Of a DNA stretch of 64,000 bases, positions 37,424 through 47,983 are shown one piece after another. Position 1 is the stretch's first letter; every line of letters begins with the position of its first letter. The notes under the pieces are model-generated. The model worked only from the letters and a program-made list of their open reading frames with translations. It did not search any database and was not told where the DNA came from. This DNA is from Candidatus Kurthia intestinigallinarum (GTDB lineage: Bacteria > Bacillota > Bacilli > Bacillales_A > Planococcaceae), in assembly GCF_003991225.1 (NCBI RefSeq), contig NZ_JTFC01000031.1, positions 186,001 through 250,000 on the forward strand. Direction: 5' to 3'. The translations under genes and the position numbers were made by a program.

Positions 37424-38428
37424 CTAGTTATATTTAATCCGCTTATCAACAAAGCTGTATAAAATATCGACAATTAAATTAATTAAAATAAACAAGAACG
37501 CAATAATTAAAATACCAGCCTGAATTACTGGGTAATCACGGAAGCCAATTGCATCGTAAATATAACGTCCAACGCCCGGCCAACTAAAGATTGTTTCCGT
37601 TAAAATGGCGCCCCCTAATAGTAAACCCGTTTGTAGTCCGATGACCGTTAATACCGGAATAATGGCATTTTTCAATGCATGCTTATACACGACTAAAAAT
37701 GTTTTTTGACCTTTTGCACGTGCCGTACGAATATAATCCGCACGCATTACTTCAAGCATACTTGAGCGTGTCATTCGCGCAATAATGGCCATTGGAATCG
37801 TCGCAAGCGCCAGTGCCGGTAAAATTAAATGCTTCACGACATCGCCGAATTGATCAAAGCGCCCCTGGACGAGCGTATCAATTAAATACAAATGCGTAAT
37901 CGGCTCAACGGGATTCCGCGCATCTTCACGCCCAGATGTTGGGAGCCAGTCGAGCTGAATGGAAAAGCCCCACTGGAACATTAGCCCTAACCAGAAGATG
38001 GGCATCGATACACCGATTAATGCTAAAATCATCGCTGCATAATCGAACCATGAATTTTGGAACCACGCGGAAATAATGCCCGCATTCACGCCAATAACGA
38101 TTGCTAATACCATTGCACAAAATGCTAGCTCAATCGTCGCCGCTAAATACGGCCAAATCTCTGTTGAAATGGCTTCGCGTGTTCGCATTGATGTACCTAA
38201 GTCACCGCGTAATAGCTCACCTAAATACTGGAAATATTGCACGTACCATGGGTTATCTAAACCTAAACTTTCACGTAACGCCTTGACCGCTTCTGCTGTC
38301 GCTTGCTGGCCTAAAATAACTTGTGCCGGATCTCCGGGTATTGCTCGAATAATTAGAAAGACGATAAACGTCATCCCTAAAAGGACAGGAATTAATTGCA
38401 ATAAGCGTCTTCCGATATAACTCAACAT
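37424..38428 (-). CDS. dppB: Dipeptide/oligopeptide ABC transporter permease (DppB/OppB type)
   Basis: 334-residue permease with six transmembrane helices; MLSYIGRRLLQLIPVLLGMTFIVF at the N-terminus and the EAA loop RTARAKGQKTFLVVYKHALKNA (about 235) are typical. A 115-bp gap with hairpins separates it from the upstream binding-protein gene. Confidence 0.9.
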   Translation of the reverse strand: MLSYIGRRLLQLIPVLLGMTFIVFLIIRAIPGDPAQVILGQQATAEAVKALRESLGLDNPWYVQYFQYLGELLRGDLGTSMRTREAISTEIWPYLAATIELAFCAMVLAIVIGVNAGIISAWFQNSWFDYAAMILALIGVSMPIFWLGLMFQWGFSIQLDWLPTSGREDARNPVEPITHLYLIDTLVQGRFDQFGDVVKHLILPALALATIPMAIIARMTRSSMLEVMRADYIRTARAKGQKTFLVVYKHALKNAIIPVLTVIGLQTGLLLGGAILTETIFSWPGVGRYIYDAIGFRDYPVIQAGILIIAFLFILINLIVDILYSFVDKRIKYN

Positions 38429-38456
38429 TGGCCGTCACCTCTCTCATTTGAAAGAG

Positions 38457-38501
38457 GATGCCTTACGCGATGCATTTACAAGCTGTTCGATGCAAGGCAT
38501 C
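38457..38501 (-). promoter_or_regulatory. Intercistronic stem-loop between dppA and dppB
   Basis: GATGCCTT / AAGGCATC (8-bp stem) encloses a 29-nt loop region that carries two CGATGCA copies. A second small hairpin (CCTCTTTC / GAGAGAGG on the RNA, about 38438-38457) follows nearer dppB. No T-run, so not a terminator. Such hairpins often protect the binding-protein message from 3' decay. Confidence 0.45.
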
Positions 38502-38543
38502 AACTCACTGTAAAGGCCGGCACTGTAGGACACCCCCTAAGGA

Positions 38544-40151
38544 TTAATTCACTTCAATTGTGTCAAAAATATCTGAGCCCGTTGGATGCGGCTTGAAGTT
38601 TTTGATTGTGCTCTTACCTGCTAAAATTGGTGTTGAATAAGCAAGTGGTACCCAAGGCGCTTCCTCATGAATGATTTTTTGCGCTTTTTCGTACAATGCA
38701 TTACGTTTGTCTTCATCTGTTTCTTTTTGTGCTTTTAATAATAATTTATGTGTTTCTGAGTTTTTGAAGTACGTGTAGTTATTGCTACCGATATTTGATT
38801 CATCTAATAATGTGTACAGGAAGTTATCCGCATCGCCGTTATCCCCTGTCCAACCTAATAGGAATGCATCTGCTTCTCCTTTTGCTGCTTTATCAAGATA
38901 CGTAGCCCACTCATACGTTACGATTTTTGACTTGATGCCAACATCATCTAAGTTCTTTTGGATTGCTTCTGCAATTTTTTGACCATCTGGCATGTATGGA
39001 CGTGGTACTGGCATTGCCCATAATTCGATTTCTTTGCCATCATAGCCCGCTTCTTTTAATAATGCTTTCGCTTTTTCTGGATCGTATGGGTATGCTGAAA
39101 TGTCTTTGTTAAAGCCTGATACTGCTGGTGGCATTGGGTTTGATGCAACATCTGCTTTGCCTTCGTAGAATGCCTTCACAAGCGCTTCTTTATCAATTGC
39201 GTAGTTTACAGCTTGACGTACACGTTTATCATCAAATGGCTTACGTGTTACCGTCATACCTAAGTAACCAACATTTAATGATGGACGTTCGATTAATTGT
39301 AAGTTGCTATCTGCTTCAATGCTTGCTGAATCTGACGGGCTAATGCCTGTCGCTAAATCGATTTCACCTGTTTTTAACGCATTTAAACGTGTTGAGTTAT
39401 CTGGAATTGATTTGAAGACGACTTTATCTACTTTTGGTAAGCCTTCTTTCCAGTAATCTGCATTTTTCTCAACCGTTACGCTATCATTACGTTTCCATGA
39501 TACGAATTTGAACGGACCCGTACCAACTGGATTATCACCAAATTTGTCGCCTTCTTTATCGAATGCTGTTGGTGATGCCATGCCGAATGGGCTCATCGCT
39601 AAGTTTTTAAGAAATGGTGCTTGTGGATTATTTAATGTAACTACGACTGTTGTGTCGCCATCTGCTTTTACTTCTTTAATAACAGCTGCATCTTCACCTT
39701 CAAAGCCACCAAACATTGATTGGAAGTAAGGAAATTTTTCTGCATCACCTGTCATCCAGCGTTCAAAGTTTTTCACCACTGCATCGGCATTGAAGTCGGT
39801 ACCGTCATGGAATTTCACACCTTCTTGTAATGTGAATGTGTACTCTAACCCATCATCTGATACTTTCCACTCTTTTGCTAAGCCTGGTTGCAGTGTTGTA
39901 TCTTGCTCACCAAAGCGGATAAGCGTTTCAAAAATATTTTGTGTTACGGCGAATGATTCCCCATCTGTTACCGTAATTGGGTCAAGTGACACAGAGTCGC
40001 CGCCACGACCAAAGATCAATGTGCCGCCGCCCTCACTGTCGCCTTTGTTTGAATCACCATCTGATGATTTTTCACCAGAGCCGCCACATGCAGCTAATAC
40101 GATTGAAACAAGCATCGCGACTAATACAACGAGTAAACTTTTTTTCTTCAT
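38544..40151 (-). CDS. dppA: Dipeptide-binding lipoprotein (DppA type)
   Basis: 535-residue extracellular substrate-binding lipoprotein. The signal ends in the lipobox VLAAC (Cys22), followed by a Gly/Ser-rich linker and an SBP_bac_5 fold. GDSVSLDP, EYTFTLQEGVKFHDGTDFNADAVVKNFER, and in particular VTYEWATYLDKAAKGEADAFLLGWTGDNGDADNF resemble DppA of E. coli more than OppA, which suggests dipeptides (or haem/glutathione-like ligands). Gene order D-F-A-B-C matches the B. subtilis app operon. Confidence 0.9.
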   Translation of the reverse strand: MKKKSLLVVLVAMLVSIVLAACGGSGEKSSDGDSNKGDSEGGGTLIFGRGGDSVSLDPITVTDGESFAVTQNIFETLIRFGEQDTTLQPGLAKEWKVSDDGLEYTFTLQEGVKFHDGTDFNADAVVKNFERWMTGDAEKFPYFQSMFGGFEGEDAAVIKEVKADGDTTVVVTLNNPQAPFLKNLAMSPFGMASPTAFDKEGDKFGDNPVGTGPFKFVSWKRNDSVTVEKNADYWKEGLPKVDKVVFKSIPDNSTRLNALKTGEIDLATGISPSDSASIEADSNLQLIERPSLNVGYLGMTVTRKPFDDKRVRQAVNYAIDKEALVKAFYEGKADVASNPMPPAVSGFNKDISAYPYDPEKAKALLKEAGYDGKEIELWAMPVPRPYMPDGQKIAEAIQKNLDDVGIKSKIVTYEWATYLDKAAKGEADAFLLGWTGDNGDADNFLYTLLDESNIGSNNYTYFKNSETHKLLLKAQKETDEDKRNALYEKAQKIIHEEAPWVPLAYSTPILAGKSTIKNFKPHPTGSDIFDTIEVN

Positions 40152-40162
40152 AAAAATCCCCC

Positions 40163-41164
40163 TTAATTCGATTGTTTTATATCATTGCGATGTGCTTCAT
40201 CATAAAGATGGCACGCCACAGAATGACCTGGTTTGATTTCATTAAAGACGGGTACTTGCTGTGAACAAACAGCCATTTTATGCGGACAGCGCGTATGGAA
40301 TGTGCAGCCGCTTGGCGGATTGGATGGACTTGGGATATCGCCTTTAATGAGCTCTGCCTCTCGTTTAAAATCCGGGTCCGGAATCGGCACAGCAGAAAGA
40401 AGTGCCTGTGTATACGGATGAAGTGGCTCCTCATATAAACTTTCACTATCAGCTAGCTCGACAATATGCCCTAAATACATCACACCGACACGATTGCTAA
40501 TATGACGCACAACACCTAAATCATGAGCGATAAAAATATACGTCAGCTTAAACTCCCGCTGTAAATCTTGCATCAGATTTAACACTTGCGCCTGCACAGA
40601 TACATCGAGTGCCGATACAGGTTCATCGGCGATAACAAGCTTTGGATTTGTCATTAGCGCCCGTGCAATACCGACGCGCTGACGTTGCCCACCTGAGAAT
40701 TGGTGTGGGTAGCGCTTGGCGTGAAAATCACTTAGCCCAACAATATTGAGAAGTGACATCACACGTTCTTTGCGCTCCTTCGCATTGCCAATACCATGGA
40801 CAATAAGTGGCTCCTCTAAAATCTTGCCAATCGTATGACGTGGATTAAGCGACGCATACGGGTCCTGGAATACCATTTGAATGTCACGCCGCACTGCACG
40901 TAGTTCTTTGTTAGATAATTCTGAAATTTTATGCCCTGAAAAAGTAATATTGCCTTCTGTCGGCTCTAATAAACGCATTAACATACGTCCGGTCGTTGAT
41001 TTCCCGCATCCTGATTCGCCGACAATACCAAGCGTTTCACCTTCATATACTTCAAAGGACACATCATCAACAGCCTTTACATGCCCAACTGTATGTGTAA
41101 TAACCCCTGCCTGAACCGGAAAATACTTTTTTAATCCTTCAACTTTCAATAACGGCTCGTTCAT
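40163..41164 (-). CDS. dppF: Dipeptide ABC transporter ATPase (DppF type)
   Basis: 333-residue nucleotide-binding subunit: Walker [13 protein letters not shown] (about 50), Q-loop [13 protein letters not shown], signature [15 protein letters not shown], Walker [13 protein letters not shown], and the C-terminal oligopeptide-transporter domain with a Cys-rich [15 protein letters not shown] that may hold an Fe-S cluster. It overlaps dppD by 26 nt and starts behind GGAGGTGG. Confidence 0.92.
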   Translation of the reverse strand: MNEPLLKVEGLKKYFPVQAGVITHTVGHVKAVDDVSFEVYEGETLGIVGESGCGKSTTGRMLMRLLEPTEGNITFSGHKISELSNKELRAVRRDIQMVFQDPYASLNPRHTIGKILEEPLIVHGIGNAKERKERVMSLLNIVGLSDFHAKRYPHQFSGGQRQRVGIARALMTNPKLVIADEPVSALDVSVQAQVLNLMQDLQREFKLTYIFIAHDLGVVRHISNRVGVMYLGHIVELADSESLYEEPLHPYTQALLSAVPIPDPDFKREAELIKGDIPSPSNPPSGCTFHTRCPHKMAVCSQQVPVFNEIKPGHSVACHLYDEAHRNDIKQSN

Positions 41165-42146
41165 CCGCTACCACCTCCTCCGTTAAAAAGCAGCGTGATT
41201 TATGCTCTGGCGACACGACGTATAACATGGGCTCTTCTAAACGGCAGCGCTCAAAAGCAAACTCACAGCGCTCCGCAAATCGACAACCCTGCGTCACAGA
41301 ACCTGGTTTTGGTACATTCCCTGGAATCGCATAAAGACGTTGCTTTTTATAGCGCATATCTGGAATCGATTGAATTAAACCTTTTGTGTACGGATGTTGT
41401 GGATTTTTAAAAATCTCATCGACAAGTCCTTCTTCGACAATTTTGCCACCGTACATCACGACCACACGCTCGCATGTTTCCGCTACGACACCGAGGTCAT
41501 GCGTAATCATCATGACGGCTGTATTCAAACGACGGTTTAAATCTTTCATCAACGCTAAAATTTGCGCTTGAATCGTTACATCAAGCGCTGTTGTTGGTTC
41601 ATCTGCAATTAAAATCGCCGGGTCACACACAAGTGCCATCGCAATCATGACACGTTGCCGCATACCACCTGATAATTGATGTGGATAATCTTTAAATAAT
41701 TCTTCTGCTCGCGGTAGTCCAACAAGTTTCATCATCTCAATGGCACGCGCACGAATTTGCTTTTTCGACCACTCTTTATTGTGAATGGAAATGGCTTCGG
41801 TAAGCTGACTGCCAATTGTAAATAATGGATTCAGTGATGTCATCGGCTCTTGAAAAATCATCGCGATATCTTTCCCGCGAATTTTTCGGAATTCTTTTTG
41901 AGAAAATGTTGTTAAATCTTGGTCCTTGTATACAATTTCACCGCCTGTTATTTTACCAGGTGGCGATGGAATTAGTCCCATAATCGATAAAGATGTGACA
42001 CTTTTCCCACAGCCAGATTCTCCAACAACGCCTAGAATCTCCCCCTCATAGAGAGAAAATGATACGCCATCAACAGCTTGCACTGGTCCATCATCCGTAA
42101 AAAAAGTCGTTTCAAGCTCACTTACACGCAATAATTCTCTTTTCAA
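41139..42146 (-). CDS. dppD: Dipeptide ABC transporter ATPase (DppD type)
   Basis: 335-residue nucleotide-binding subunit: Walker [15 protein letters not shown]-loop [13 protein letters not shown], signature [15 protein letters not shown], Walker [13 protein letters not shown], and C-terminal [15 protein letters not shown]. First gene of the operon; the start is TTG 42146 behind AAAGGAGAG (about 10 nt). Confidence 0.92.
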   Translation of the reverse strand: MKRELLRVSELETTFFTDDGPVQAVDGVSFSLYEGEILGVVGESGCGKSVTSLSIMGLIPSPPGKITGGEIVYKDQDLTTFSQKEFRKIRGKDIAMIFQEPMTSLNPLFTIGSQLTEAISIHNKEWSKKQIRARAIEMMKLVGLPRAEELFKDYPHQLSGGMRQRVMIAMALVCDPAILIADEPTTALDVTIQAQILALMKDLNRRLNTAVMMITHDLGVVAETCERVVVMYGGKIVEEGLVDEIFKNPQHPYTKGLIQSIPDMRYKKQRLYAIPGNVPKPGSVTQGCRFAERCEFAFERCRLEEPMLYVVSPEHKSRCFLTEEVVADERAVIES

Positions 42147-42474
42147 TGCATATTCTCTCCTTTCTGTGTTTTGATAAAAAAACTATTTTCCACTATTTTA
42201 TAAGGAACTTGCATAAAAAGGCAATACTTTTCTTCTATACCTTTAATTATATTTAATACCATTTATTGGTTGTTTTTTCTGTTTTCGCAATATATTTTTT
42301 TAATGCAATGTATGTAAACCGAATCATTTTGGTTATATACTGTTCCTATACATCATTTAGGAAAAAAATCACTTAAAATTCTAAATTATTCGTTTTTTTA
42401 AACTTTATTTTTTTCTGTCAAAAGGGAGTATTTTACTAAAAAGAGGATATTTAAGAAAAGATAAATTTGAACTT
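42147..42474. other. AT-rich divergent spacer between dppD and the MHYT gene
   Basis: 328 bp with no credible gene. It must hold the dpp promoter and that of the plus-strand MHYT gene. A small dyad AACCGAATCATTTTGGTT (42318-42335) is the only structure I see; no clear CodY, CcpA or other known operator was found by eye. Confidence 0.6.
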
Positions 42475-44555
42475 ATGGAAAGAATGGAGACGATCAACTT
42501 GTGGTTTCATGCGAATAACGCATTAGTAGAAATCCAGCAACACTATGCGATTCTGATCGTTTTACTATCAATTTTAACATCCTGCATCGCCTCTTATACC
42601 GCTGTGTCACTTAGTCAACGGCTTGGGAAGAATAGCTTAATTAATCCTACTGCCTGGCTCATCATGGCAAGTATCGCGATGGGGCTCGGCATTTGGGCCA
42701 TGCATTTTATCGGTATGACCGCTTTACAATTACCGATTACGATTCATCATAACTATCCGCTAACAATTGCATCAATGATTCCTGCATTTATTGCATCGTT
42801 TTTAGCTTTTTATGTAGCGAATCAGCCACGAACAAACACGCGTATGTTGCTTATGGGCGGCTTTTTTATGGGCCTTGGCATTATCGCCATGCATTACCTT
42901 GGAATGGCAGCGATTACACCTACACATCCTGTAATCATGCAGTACACATTATGGCTTGTGATTCTATCAGTTATAGCAGCTGGAGGAATTTCAATTTTAG
43001 CCATCTTTATTTTACATAATGTAGCTAAAAAAACCTTTATCTAGTATGGTTTCAAAATTTATAACCGCTCTTTTGCTAGGCTGTGCAACATCGGCGGCAC
43101 ATTACATCGGTATGGCAAGCGTCCATTTCGTACGTACATCATCTGAGCCAATGAATGTGATATCACACACACAAGATATGCAATTTATGATTATCGCCAT
43201 TATTGCCAGCTTAACGATTATTTTTTCTTTATTATTAGCAGCAAGTATTGTCGACCGTAATTTGGAGCGTCGTTTCATTTATTTTGATACGCTGACGCAT
43301 TTGCCAAATCGGCGCCATTTCTTAAAAAAAGTAAAAGGCAAATGGCATAATTTATGCCATTGCACTTATCAAATTCCCGAATTTATTAAGCTTCCATCAT
43401 GAATTTAATTACGAATTAGAAGATGAGCTCTTACTATTAATTTCAAAAAAATTAAAGGATAATATGCCACCTTATACGAAGCTATACCGTATCGATGATC
43501 AATCCTTTATTTTTATCGCGAAGGATCATCAGGCAGCCATTGAATTAAAACAACATTTAGAAGTCATTCAACGTCGTTTGCAAAAGCCTCTATTCCTTGG
43601 TAAACATGAGTTTAAAATTACGGGTACCGCAACCATTGCACTAAACGAGCATAATGAGTCTTATGAGCGGATGTTTTTAAATGTGCAAGCTGCCATGGAG
43701 CATCCAACCACGTCACATAAAAATTTCCACATCGTCAATTATGACCATCGATTGCATACGCGTAATTTTACGACGCAGCTAGTAGAAGGTTTAGATGACG
43801 CACTGAAAAATAACGAAATCTTCCTTGTCTACCAACCAAAAGTATTAGCCAAAACGAATCAAATTATTGGTGTTGAGGCATTAATTCGTTGGCAGCATCC
43901 TGTTTATGGCATGCTAGCGCCGACTATTTTCTTACCGATTTTAGAAGCTAATCATAAACTATTTTATTTGACCGATTGGATTATTGAAGAAGTTTGTCGT
44001 ATGTTAAGTCAGCCTGTCACGGAACAGTTCATTCCTCAACAAGTTGCCATTAACATTCCCGGACCGTACTTAACATCACCGCGTCTAAAAGAAACGCTTT
44101 TGACGATGACAGCACTTTACAATATTCCACCTGTGCAAATCGAGCTTGAAATTACGGAAACGAGTTTCATTCGTGAAATCGATAAAGCTGAAGATATCGT
44201 AACAATGTATCGCACGCTTGGCTTTTCAGTGGCACTCGATGATTTTGGTACAGGGGTGTCATCTCTCGCTTATTTAAAACGTATTCCAATTACAACGTTA
44301 AAAATCGATAAAGCCTTTATTGATGATGTACCTACATGTGAAAAAGACACATTGATTTTACAATCGATGATTCAGCTTGCGGAGTCATTAAATGTTCATT
44401 TGATTATCGAGGGTGTGGAGATGAATGAACAAATTAATTATTTACTGAAAAATTGTGAAAACCCCATTATTCAAGGCTACTACTATTCAAAGCCCTTGCC
44501 GCTTGAAGCATTGCAAATTTGGCATAAGCAGTTTCATGAACAATTCGTATATTAA
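42475..44555 (+). pseudogene. MHYT-(degenerate GGDEF)-EAL cyclic-di-GMP protein, broken by two frameshifts
   Basis: Three successive frames encode one protein. 42475-43044 gives an MHYT sensor (AMHFIGM, AMHYLGM; several membrane helices); 43046-43402 gives the third MHYT unit (AAHYIGM), last helix and the start of a GGDEF domain (YFDTLTHLPNRRHFL); from about 43335 to 44555 come the rest of GGDEF and an EAL domain. Each junction needs removal of one base: the A7 tract at 43027-43033, and near AAATGG at 43340-43345. GGDEF is replaced by DDQSF (in LYRIDDQSFIFI), so no cyclase activity is expected. EAL residues look intact (VEALIRW, LEITETS, DDFGTG, IIEGVE). Sequencing error in A-runs is the alternative. 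Confidence 0.85.
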
Positions 44556-44601
44556 CATTCAAAAAGCCGGAATCGTCATGACAATTCCGGCTTTTTGAAT
44601 G
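44556..44601. terminator. Bidirectional terminator between EAL gene and MFS gene
   Basis: Perfect outer stem CATTCAAAAAGCCGGAAT with its complement and a short GTCATGAC centre, between convergent genes. Confidence 0.93.
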
Positions 44602-45759
44602 TTATAGCTCTTTTGGTTTTTTCCATGCAAGTGTAATGATAAAGCTTAGACCTAGCACAATCATCGCAAAATAATACGGTAAATGTACTTCCATATCAAA
44701 TAAAATGCCGGCTATAGCAGGTCCCGCAATATTACCGATACTCGTAAACATGGAGTTCATGCCACCAACAAAGCCTTGTTCATTACCAGCAATTTTAGAT
44801 AAATACGTCGTCAGTGCTGGACGAATTAAATCAAATGTTAAAAATACAACAATTGTAACGAAGAAAATGACCGCATAGGAATTGGATTTAATCATAAAAA
44901 TCATAAAGAGCGCTGCAATAAGCATGCTGACACGAATCAAATTGATTTCGCCCATTTTACGTGTTAAGCCATCAAATAAAAATAGCTGGAATACCGCTCC
45001 GACAATCCCACTTACGGTTAGCAATGTCGCAATATCTCCGGCTGAGTAATTTAGTTGATGATCTAAAAATAATCCGTACACGGTTTCATAGGTTGCGAGG
45101 CCAAATGAGGAAATAAAAATAACAATAAAGGGAATTGCAAAGGATGGTAATAAAAGTTTTTTCCATTGCTGTGTATTGCCATTCGCTTGTTTTTCACTTG
45201 CCACATAATTGCTTTCCTTTAAGGCGAATAAGGAACCTACTGCCCCGACAAAACCAAGTGCCGCGGCTACATAAAATGGCATGCGTGTATCAATTTGCGC
45301 TAGGAACCCGCCAATGCCTGGCCCTAAAATAAAACCGGTATTAATGACAGCTGAAACGAGTCCCATTGCTTTTGAGCGCTGTTCAATCGTCGTAATGTCC
45401 GCAACATAGGCGGTAACTGCAGGCATAATAAAAGCTGCACTGATTCCGCCAATAAATCGTGCCGCATATAACACACCAACATGTGTTCCGACGGCAAACA
45501 GCAATTCTGAGAAGCCAAAAATAATCATGCCGATAACGATTAATTTCTTACGTCCATAGCGATCAATCCAGCGCCCCGCAAGTGGTGAAAAGATTAATTG
45601 TGTGATCGAAAATGCGGACATTAAATAGCCCATTGTAGCGCCGCTCAAGCCCATTTCATTCATTAACGTCGGCATGACCGGTACAATTAAGCCAATACCT
45701 AAAAAAACGATTAATAAATTCGATAACACAAGCCAAATTAGTGGATTAAATCCTCTCAC
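44602..45759 (-). CDS. MFS drug-efflux-type transporter
   Basis: 385-residue major-facilitator protein with 12 predicted helices, of the DHA1 family (Bmr/NorA/TetA-like). Motif A GRWIDRYGRKKLIVIGM lies after helix 2, the antiporter motif C region is GFILGPGIGGFLA in helix 5. GTG 45759 is chosen as start because GGAGGGATACT directly precedes it; the frame is open 33 nt further up. Substrate cannot be told from sequence. Confidence 0.87.
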   Translation of the reverse strand: MRGFNPLIWLVLSNLLIVFLGIGLIVPVMPTLMNEMGLSGATMGYLMSAFSITQLIFSPLAGRWIDRYGRKKLIVIGMIIFGFSELLFAVGTHVGVLYAARFIGGISAAFIMPAVTAYVADITTIEQRSKAMGLVSAVINTGFILGPGIGGFLAQIDTRMPFYVAAALGFVGAVGSLFALKESNYVASEKQANGNTQQWKKLLLPSFAIPFIVIFISSFGLATYETVYGLFLDHQLNYSAGDIATLLTVSGIVGAVFQLFLFDGLTRKMGEINLIRVSMLIAALFMIFMIKSNSYAVIFFVTIVVFLTFDLIRPALTTYLSKIAGNEQGFVGGMNSMFTSIGNIAGPAIAGILFDMEVHLPYYFAMIVLGLSFIITLAWKKPKEL

Positions 45760-45871
45760 AGTATCCCTCCTTAGTAAAAATCCTTTCTTCATCGTACGCT
45801 AGGAATAACTGACTTTCAATCAAAAAAAAGATGAAACGTACACGTTTGCATACATTCCATCTTTTTTCATG

Positions 45872-47230
45872 TTAATTCACCCCAGCAAATCGACCATAGC
45901 CAACAATATATTGACTCCAGTGCCCAGCCAATTTATCAATTGTAACACCACGATTTTGCGAGTTTAGCATCCGCCCATCGCCTAAATAAATCCCGACATG
46001 TGCGACACCTTTACCATAGCTAAAGAATACTAAATCACCAGCCTTCGCTTCAGATGCGCTAATTTTTGTCGAAGCAGCATATTGTTGTGCAGCCGTACGT
46101 GGAATCGTAACGCCGTTTTCTTTAAAGGACCAGCTCGTTAAGCCCGAGCAGTCAAAGCCTGTGGATGGCTTATTTCCGCCCCAAACATACGCTGTACCCA
46201 TATATTTACTCGCCTCTGCAATAATCCCCTTTGCCGTTGCACTGCCTTCAACTGTTGGCGTTTGCTGATCGGCATCGGTTGTTTTGGCGCCAAAATTCGT
46301 ATTACCAGCATTGCCGCCTTCAGTGGAAACTGTTGCTGTATTGATTGTTGTGTCTGCAGCCGCTTTTGTATCTGTTGTCTTTGTCGCATCTGCAGTTTCC
46401 GTTGTGTCCGTCGCAGTCGCTACGTCCGTATTGTCAGTTGTTACCGTACGCGCTTGTTGCTGTGCCGCTGTGGCAGCCTCTGCTTGCGCTTTTTCTTGTG
46501 CTGCCTGTGCTGCTGCTTCCGCTTGCGCTTTTTCAATCGCTTCCTGCTGTTGCTGTTGCATTTGCTTTAATTTTGCCGCTTGTTTTGCGGCTTTTTTTTG
46601 CTTTTTCGCCAGCTTTTCTTTTTCTTTTTTTGTCGCAATTTTTTCTTTTAAAGCTAGTGATGCTGCCTTATTTTCCGCACGCTTCACCGTCATTTCCTCG
46701 TATTGCTGTTGCATCATTTGAAATTGCTGCTCAAGTTCTTTCTCTTTTTTTACTAATGCGGTATGCTGTTTTTTAAAGGTTGATGATTGTGCATGCTGTT
46801 CTATACGCATCGATTCATCGGCATCAATAATTTTTTTTACGGACAATGTACGTGTCACAAGGTCTGTAAAGCTATCGGCGCCAAGAAAGGCTTCTACGTA
46901 TGGACTAAAGGTCGAATCCTGTGCTTGATACGCTTTCATACGCTTGGCAATAATTTGTTGGCGGTCACTTAACTCTTCTTTCGTCACCGCAATATCCGCC
47001 TCTGAATCAAGTAATTCTTCTTGCAATGCGTCATACTGCGCGACATATGTATCGAATTGTTGTGTCATCGTCGTCATTTCTTGTTCTAACGCTTTAATTT
47101 GTGCATCAATTTCTTTTTTATCGGCTGTTAATTGTGTCGACGTTTTGGCGTCACTCGCTACTGGATAGAGCGAGGTTGTCGCTAAAACCGCTGTCAATAC
47201 GACGGCCATTGTTCGTGTCTTTTTCATCAT
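45872..47230 (-). CDS. Secreted coiled-coil NlpC/P60 peptidoglycan hydrolase (CwlO-like)
   Basis: 452-residue exported DL-endopeptidase. A signal peptide (1-28, ending ASDA) is followed by coiled coils (about 35-260) with Lys-rich and Gln/Ala-rich runs, a Thr/Ala/Asp linker (260-325) and an NlpC/P60 domain (330-452) with Cys361 (FDCSG) and His411 (AHVGIY). The layout is that of B. subtilis CwlO or listerial p60-like enzymes, which are activated through their coiled coil by FtsEX. It is the second NlpC enzyme of the window; the first (5186) has an SH3 domain instead. Confidence 0.9.
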   Translation of the reverse strand: MMKKTRTMAVVLTAVLATTSLYPVASDAKTSTQLTADKKEIDAQIKALEQEMTTMTQQFDTYVAQYDALQEELLDSEADIAVTKEELSDRQQIIAKRMKAYQAQDSTFSPYVEAFLGADSFTDLVTRTLSVKKIIDADESMRIEQHAQSSTFKKQHTALVKKEKELEQQFQMMQQQYEEMTVKRAENKAASLALKEKIATKKEKEKLAKKQKKAAKQAAKLKQMQQQQQEAIEKAQAEAAAQAAQEKAQAEAATAAQQQARTVTTDNTDVATATDTTETADATKTTDTKAAADTTINTATVSTEGGNAGNTNFGAKTTDADQQTPTVEGSATAKGIIAEASKYMGTAYVWGGNKPSTGFDCSGLTSWSFKENGVTIPRTAAQQYAASTKISASEAKAGDLVFFSYGKGVAHVGIYLGDGRMLNSQNRGVTIDKLAGHWSQYIVGYGRFAGVN

Positions 47231-47344
47231 TCACAACCCCTATCTATCGTTTATCATAGCATAAATGACATACAAAACTAGCTCTTTAAAGTAGCCGTTA
47301 TGATACAATTTGATTACTATTTTTTAAAAGCGAGGTCTTTTTAC

Positions 47345-47923
47345 ATGAAATATGCCCTAATTGGTGATATTCATTCGAGTATCGACGATTTACAAGCTGT
47401 TTTCCACCAAATTCAAACGATTCCTGATACACCGACCATTATTGGTATGGGCGATTTATACGAATGCAAAATCGGCAAGAAAAAAGTAGCGACATTAACA
47501 GCACCACTGCCACTGACTGACGCACAGGAGAATTCGACACAGTTTGAATCAATGCTGACATTTCCCTCAATTCGTGGCAATCAGGAAGAACGTATTATGC
47601 GCGCGACCGGACTTTCTTTATATAATCATTTACCGCTTGTCATGCCTATCGATGGCGCTCGTCTCATTCATGGGCATCAATTCGAATGGTCAGCAGATTG
47701 GCAGCCGCTCACAACGCATTTACCAGACGATACGCTCGTCTTTTTTGGCCATAGTCACGACTCTGTACTATATCGTAAAAAGAAGCCACAATCTTTTACA
47801 TTTGGCGAGCCGATTCTACTAGAAAAGAAGAAATACGGTATTAATGTTGGTTCTGTTGTCGATAACCGCGAATGGGTGCTTTATGATTCGAGCGCACGTA
47901 CTATTACATTTATGAAAGCTTGA
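47345..47923 (+). CDS. Calcineurin-like metallophosphoesterase
   Basis: 192-residue two-metal phosphoesterase. Motifs in order: GDIHS (D-x-H), GMGDLY (GD), GNQEE (usual GNHE with Gln for the catalytic His), HGHQF and FGHSHDSVLY (GHxH). The missing His in GNH[E/D] also occurs in some family members and may change activity. Substrate unknown. ATG 47345 follows GCGAGGT. Confidence 0.82.
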   Translation: MKYALIGDIHSSIDDLQAVFHQIQTIPDTPTIIGMGDLYECKIGKKKVATLTAPLPLTDAQENSTQFESMLTFPSIRGNQEERIMRATGLSLYNHLPLVMPIDGARLIHGHQFEWSADWQPLTTHLPDDTLVFFGHSHDSVLYRKKKPQSFTFGEPILLEKKKYGINVGSVVDNREWVLYDSSARTITFMKA

Positions 47924-47983
47924 TTTATCTGCACAGTTTCCATATTATGAAGGTAATGACATGCTTCACATGGGGGTAATTTG

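Noticed and set aside
46262-46776. Cys/Leu-rich plus-strand frames
   Set aside because: Antisense of the coiled-coil and linker of the CwlO-like hydrolase.
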